From Apostichopus japonicus (taxonomy: Eukaryota > Echinodermata > Holothuroidea > Aspidochirotida > Stichopodidae): a stretch of DNA of 64,000 nucleotides. The stretch spans positions 5,292,501-5,356,500 of the forward strand of contig NC_092576.1 in assembly GCF_037975245.1 (NCBI RefSeq), written 5' to 3'. Every line of letters starts with the position of its first letter. The first letter of the stretch is position 1. Positions 58,501-64,000 of this stretch are shown here, in pieces. The translations under genes were made by a program, and so were the position numbers. The notes below the pieces were generated by a model that did not search any database, was not told where the DNA came from, and saw nothing but the letters and a program-made list of their open reading frames with translations.

Positions 58501-59370
58501 GCCTATTACCAAAATCTCTCAGCATAGCTTTTTAGTAGTACAGTACTACTATTGTAGGCATTGTTTGTATTCATATAGACTAACATTAGGGTTAATGTAA
58601 TTTCAAATTTGGCAAGTGTGGTATGGATATTACATTAGGTGCTTACGTGTCAATAAGATTACTTTGTCATTTGCCTTTTGTATAACAGGAAGAAAATTTC
58701 CATTCGTTTGAGAAATTTTCAAGACTTGAATTTCATTCCTTATTGCAATTTGCATGCTTCATGGTTTATTTGATATTCTATCATAGTTGTGGAATGTTAA
58801 TAGGCTACCTGTTATGCTGTTCAGGAGGGAGCATTTTTAATGCTTTGTAATGTTGTATTTAACAGACCTTGATATGTTTTTATCTACTCGCTTTACTTCT
58901 ATTTCAAAGTTCTTTATCATTTTATTTTGTGTTTTATTCTTATTTTTACTATGTTCTTTAAATGTTTATATGTTTGTAATTTATGTTTTCTTCAATTATA
59001 AATTTTGTTAGAGGGCCTTATTAGGGCCTCATAGCATTTTTTTTTTGCATCTCTAGATGAGTTTACCCTTGAATGGTGAAACTTAAATCTGAATGTGAAT
59101 ACTAAATGTTCACCTCTTCAACTAGATGATGATTGAACAAGAGAATTTGCAAACATGACTGACCAAAAGAAAATATATAACATAATATTGGCTTTCTACA
59201 TTGTAAAATGATTATAGATTCAAGTCATGTTAGAAATGACTTCACTATGATGAAGGAATGTTATGTATGTTGGTACTGTACCTGAACAACTAATTAGCGA
59301 ATTTGGAAAACTTTGGCAACGCTCGATGATGGCACTTTTAATCCTCCTCTGTCCTTGCGTCTTAGAATCA
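58501..59370. other. No gene seen
   Basis: This is AT-rich sequence between the large repeat and the transposase relic on the opposite strand. The counterpart in the second repeat copy would lie beyond the window. Confidence 0.5.
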
Positions 59371-59388
59371 GTGAATACCTTTGAACAT

Positions 59389-60600
59389 TCACAGCAGAAT
59401 ATGGATGGTCTTTAGCACCCTCAGAGATGGATATATTGATTTTGCACAGTCCATGCATTCAATATCTTGTCTCATTCTTCGAGAGACATAACCAGCAAGA
59501 TAGTAGAGGCAGTTTTCTTGAATATCAGTTGGATAGTTCATGAACTGAAAACTCAGTAATGTTGTGTTACCTGGTAGTCTTGGTAAAGTGGTGCCATTTC
59601 TCACCGGTGGTGCTCGTCTCCTTCTAGTCTTCCGTTGAAAAATGAATTCTTGAAGGCTATCAAACATGAAACTGTTTTCTAGAAGAACTTGTTGAAATCA
59701 ATGTTTTTATCAAAGCACTTCTCAATGACCAAGAAAGTTGTCGTGTTATGGATTATTGTTCCATCCACCACGTTGCCTGACTTTATTGTGATGTTGTGAA
59801 AACTTGTGCGTTAAAATATAATGAAGCTGGTTTGTCGACCTGGTTAGCAAAGTCTTGTTGATACTTTGAGTTGACATAATAGTTATGATGAATCCAACCA
59901 CTGTTGTTTTCTTTCTTGTGGAATGAAGAGGGCATCCACTAACATATTTGAGACTTTCAAGAACTTTACAGCAGCTACTAAACCAGTCAGTCCATTCTGC
60001 CATGGAATGTTTCCTCAAAGGGGCCTTTACACATTTTTCTGATGGTACCCTGGAGTTGAGTTTATCAAATAGTATATCAATGAATCGAATGAATTCAATA
60101 GTCCCTTGACTACCATCAAATGATGGGATCTTCATATCTTCTCGCAGAAAGTCAATGGCATCCGCAACAGAGGAACTCGGTGTCTGTACAGCTAAGCTTA
60201 CATTCATTTTGAGTTTTCTCCGTTAAATGTATTTTGCTGTGTGTATTTCTCATCAATTTAAGCATGTGACATGCATCAAACATTATGTACACATTTTCAT
60301 TTGGGAGGGTAGGATGAGGAAAGATTGACTGCCAATCAGGGAATGAAAGTTTAGCTCCAAGAATCTTGGCTGTGGATTGATTGGTGTAGCAGTCTTCAAA
60401 TGTGAGACAATGAACGCTCCTTCTATGTTCAGTTAGAATTCCAATACATTGGTTAATCAACTGGGCTTGAGCTTGAGCTGAGAGATTGTTAATAATGAAG
60501 TAACCCACAACATGCTTCCAGGTAGGGCAAGTCCCTACAACCTTAAACACAAAACATTCTGTAGCAAGTTCCTCGTGCCTCTGCAATTATGCCTCCATAA
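59389..60600 (-). pseudogene. THAP9/P-element-type transposase relic
   Basis: On the minus strand the reading runs from about 60586 down to 59389 in at least three frames. The first segment has VVGTCPTWKHVVGYFI, LTFEDCYTNQS and YIMFDACHMLKLMRN, the RNase-H-like core of P-type/THAP9 transposases. The second has MKIPSFDGSQGTIEFIRF and KAPLRKHSMAEW, from the inserted and later domains. The third has ENCLYYLAGYVSRR, from the C-terminal part. A frameshift near 60200 and another break between 59746 and 59667 inactivate it. An expected LTFDG is LTFED, so a catalytic region may also be altered. No N-terminal THAP zinc finger was seen. Confidence 0.8.
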
Positions 60601-61700
60601 TCAAAAAATAAAAAAACCCTTCATATTGAGGGTGCAAAACGTTTGATGCATGTCTACAGTCAGTCACAGTCATAAGGATGAGATGTGATTACAAGTAGTG
60701 GCTTGAGAGTGTCGCTTGCAAATAGACTATAGAATTCAGAATTTGGTCTATCTCAAAACTCAGCTTACTGGCTAGTCGTATACTGCTTATGTCCTTTTGT
60801 CAGATTGCAGTGTTGGGAAGATGTTGCAAATGGAAGATGACTTTGAAGATTTGAACAATTCTAGATATGTTAATAGACTAGGCTGAAATTATGACCTAGG
60901 TTCCCTAATTTAGACCAAGGGCAAAGCTACGTACAAAGGCTTAGGTTAGGCTAAGCTTATTTTCCAATTACTGAATTGTTAGTGATAAGCTCAATACATC
61001 AAAACCGTCATCCAATGTTATTCTGGGATGTGGATCTATCGTTAAGGATACAGTTTTAAGCAAAATTAATTGGTGATAAGTTTTTTATTAGGCTTTAGTC
61101 ATATCGCAACTGAAAGGGCAACCGCAGTCGGTTTAGGGGCCTAGGATAACTATATCATGGGTCCAGTTTATAACAATACAGCAGTAGCTGTAATTGTATT
61201 CATTTAATTGATTCTTATATCGCTTCGTAAGAATTACATGTGAAACTGCAGTCCACTGGCATATTTTTGACGATTTTGGCACCTAAATGCGTAGTATTTA
61301 GATTGCGCGCCCGTACTTTCTTGACGTACCAGCTAAGCGCCACCAGTGGATAAGTGGCTTCAGTACTTCATTCGTCCTACTTCTAGTTCTATGGTATGCA
61401 ATGTGCATATCTTAATGTGAAGGTTTGCCATCTAAAATATATGCTGACGAACGTTACACTAAACATGTAAACCAGAGTAGCATATCTTTCTACAGCATAC
61501 AAGTAAAGTATTAAAAAGCACAGCATTGCCTTTAGACCTAACTTATGGACTATAAGGTTACACTCCCCTACACCAAAAGTCGAAGGATCCCCAACCTAAC
61601 AATCATTTCTTAGTCTTCTGCGTGTCTCTGTTCTATACATCTGCATGTCCTTTAGTATATCCTTTTAAGGTGTACGTCTATGTAGCGTTACATTGCAAGT
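60601..61700. other. No gene seen; probable remainder of the P-type element
   Basis: This is sequence upstream of the transposase relic on its coding strand. I could not find a THAP motif or terminal inverted repeats. Confidence 0.4.
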
Positions 61701-61704
61701 ATAA

Positions 61705-61841
61705 TACAAGGGTATTGAAACAAATCTGAAGTTTGTCTTAATTTTCTAGCAGCCAATACTTATTTCAAGAGTGCAAGTACAGGAATTTGTTACCAAAGGG
61801 TTTCGTGTCCTATTAACAGTTTTATTTATCGTGCCGCTCCA

Positions 61842-61888
<47 letters not shown>

Positions 61889-62025
61889 TACAAGGGTATT
61901 GAAACAAATCTGAAGTTTGTCTTAATTTTCTAGCAGCCAATACTTATTTCAAGAGTGCAAGTACAGGAATTTGTTACCAAAGGGTTTCGTGTCCTATTAA
62001 CAGTTTTATTTATCGTGCCGCTCCA

Positions 62026-62103
<78 letters not shown>
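61705..62103 (+). repeat. Two tandem 184-bp copies of interspersed repeat plus (TA)n
   Basis: The unit from 61705 recurs at 61889, 184 bp later, and is almost identical, including the (TA)n tail. Each contains the repeat 3' part ending 'tatcgtgccgctcc'. Confidence 0.9.
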
Positions 62104-64000
62104 TATCAGAGCATATATTTCTTGTTTTGATTGCGACAGCTATTCTCAATTAAACCTCACCTGTCCGAGGTGCATTTAGAATAAGAAACACTGAATCTGC
62201 CTCGGAAGTTTTATTTCCGAAATTCATCAGCAAACACATATTGAGACTTTAAGTTCAAACATTGTAAAAACTCAGAAACAGCATGTCAACCATTAGTAAG
62301 CTATACTTTTTTTTTAAAGCCAATGATTATTTTATTTATTCTTATTTTTCATTTGGCGGGGGGGGTTGAATATTTTTGTCAAGGTTATCTATTTCTTCTT
62401 ACATTGTAACATTTTTTTGGGCAATTATGCATATATTTGGACGAATTCAAGAAATATTTGAGGGTAGCGGAGGTGCGAATTTGCACATTTCGCAAGTGTA
62501 AAATACACATACTGTTCAGTGTTACTCGGCGATACCTGACGTTATGTGGTATAGTGATCAGGTAGACTAGGCCGACCTTACACAACCGATACAGTTAACT
62601 ACAGTATAGTATAACGAGAATACGAGGACAACGTTAGAATAGGTAACCATCGTATTGACCTGTGGTATACATGAACAGTGTAAATTCAGATTAGTAATAC
62701 ATAGCAACAGGATTATCGCCACCACCAGGACTACAGTTCACCGGTACGTATCAGAGAACTGGAAAAAATTTAATCAAAGATTCTTGCTACATCTTGAGGC
62801 CTCCGGGAGTACAGAAAACTCTACGAAATCCCAAACGTCTTTATTCCTACATGTTATTGGTGCGGAAAGTCTTACACTAAACAATACCTTCACATTCGAA
62901 CTGCCGGTACGGAAACACTAAGTGATGTGGTCTTTAAGTCTAGAAAAAAAGTCTAACAAGCTGAGCGCTACCTATCACTGGATAGCTGACAGGTTGGCCT
63001 TTCATGGTACCATCAATTTTCCGTATCATGACCATGCAGATTGTTTGCTACGAGAGCTATGACGTTTCGTTCACTTGTAAAAAAACCTCTTTGCTCAGTC
63101 GTAAACAATTTTTGTACGCTGCTCCTGTCAGGGCTAAATTGGTCACAAATTGCCTAAATTGTCTTGATGTTTGAACCACATGTGCTTCCATTCATGCTCT
63201 TAATATCCAAGCCACACAAAAAAGCAGATCCTGATTGATAACATAGCAAAACAACTGTTCTTCTGCTTCTTAGTGGCACTTTTCCTAAAGGAGAACAACA
63301 GGGCGGATTTATATATACGCACATAGGAGTATGCCACCCGCAACGCTTACTTCCATTGTCATTTCTGCGTTCCATACCAAGTATCTATGCAACGCGTATC
63401 GTTGTTTGGATTTGGGGATTGACGTTATTAACCTTTTTAGTTTTGGCATTCTGATAGAATAATGCTAACGCTTCGTTGAAGTTTGTAATGGCGATTCAAT
63501 CTAGGCCTAGAACACAAAAAGACATAGCCTAGTTTACAATAGAATGTTTATTTACTTTATATGACTCAGCATGCGGCAAGGTGTACAGTAGCTATTAGCT
63601 TGTATTATCATGAATTCCATAACAAGAAGTCATAGCCTATTCAAATTGCTTGGACAATGAAGAGGCTAATGATATATATAGCTGCAGTAACGAGGCAGTG
63701 CTCATAATACCAAGTGGAATTTCCCAAATGTTTTAAGCAGTGAAGCCTTGAAAAGAGTGAATTGCGTTTGCGTTGAACGGCATAAAGCCATATCATTTGT
63801 ACGTCTTCATACATACATTGTACATTTGACTCTAATATTGAATTTGACTTTACCCGTTTTTTTTTCTCGAAAGAGTCGGTGTAATTTTTACAACAGAGAC
63901 ATGCTATGGCTACCAGAAAGGTAAGAACTATACTCCTGCATTAAGAAACAACTTTGAACGTTTTTCGCCTATAATGACTCACGCAAGTGGGGCGACAAAT
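62104..64000 (+). repeat. Large repeat, right-end copy 2 (runs off the window)
   Basis: This is the direct repeat of 56548-58442. At 62655-62921 it keeps an open frame with NWKKFNQRFLLHLEASGS and SLFLHVIGAESLTLNNTFTF, which resembles the N-terminal capsid region of Ty3/gypsy-type gag proteins. The frame stops soon after TFTFE, so it is a fragment. A minus-strand open stretch at 63154-63375 mirrors 57592-57813; conservation there follows DNA identity and is not evidence of coding. Confidence 0.7.

Overview
This window is intron-bearing animal nuclear DNA: AT-rich, sparse in genes, full of transposons and tandem repeats. No bacterial-style gene or operon is present. Multi-Ig receptor exons joined in phase 1, CR1/L2-type LINE and Penelope-like retroelements, a THAP9/P-element transposase relic, tRNA-derived SINE sequence and long (TA)n tracts fit a marine invertebrate. 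My best guess is a deuterostome, perhaps an echinoderm such as a sea cucumber; this is an impression, not a test.

The biological centre is a tandemly duplicated receptor-like locus on the + strand. Copy B starts at about 18.57 kb with a five-exon immunoglobulin-domain membrane protein: signal peptide, three Ig-like domains, transmembrane helix and Arg-rich tail, closing at 22668. It is followed by a run of small exons (23365-37384) whose lengths and phases are matched by a paralogous run in copy A (2772-9222). In copy A nine exons total exactly 603 nt and encode 200 residues plus stop, ending in a tail with sorting-motif-like sequences. Copy A matches copy B from about 22.7 kb onward, so its own Ig exons should lie just left of the window. 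I cannot name this module. It has an LRR-like flavour and could be an alternative cytoplasmic part of the Ig receptor or a separate gene.

The copies have diverged mainly by insertion. Copy A carries a GGTCA-rich array (about 1.56-2.57 kb) and an expanded 77-bp intronic minisatellite (about 7.9-9.0 kb). Copy B carries a 7.8-kb TTAA-flanked Kolobok/T2-like insertion (28493-36276) that contains a series of nested elements, and a CR1-like LINE (38201-40323) that itself contains a 777-bp hAT-like element with a perfect 8-bp target duplication.

Between the copies (11-18 kb) lie three phase-compatible small exons (12708-13330), a GC-rich minus-strand exon candidate (11591-11724) and one relative of a repeat family seen again at the right end. 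From 41.5 to 54 kb I see mostly anonymous sequence with striking tandem repeats (45-bp, 39-bp and 20-bp minisatellites, and a 1.1-kb CCAT/CTAT/CCGT tract) and one orphan exon candidate (48789-49181). From 54 kb on there is a tRNA-derived SINE, a 1.8-kb hAT-like element inside a (TA)n tract, and a direct duplication of about 5.56 kb carrying gag-like fragments; a broken THAP9/P-type transposase sits between the two copies.
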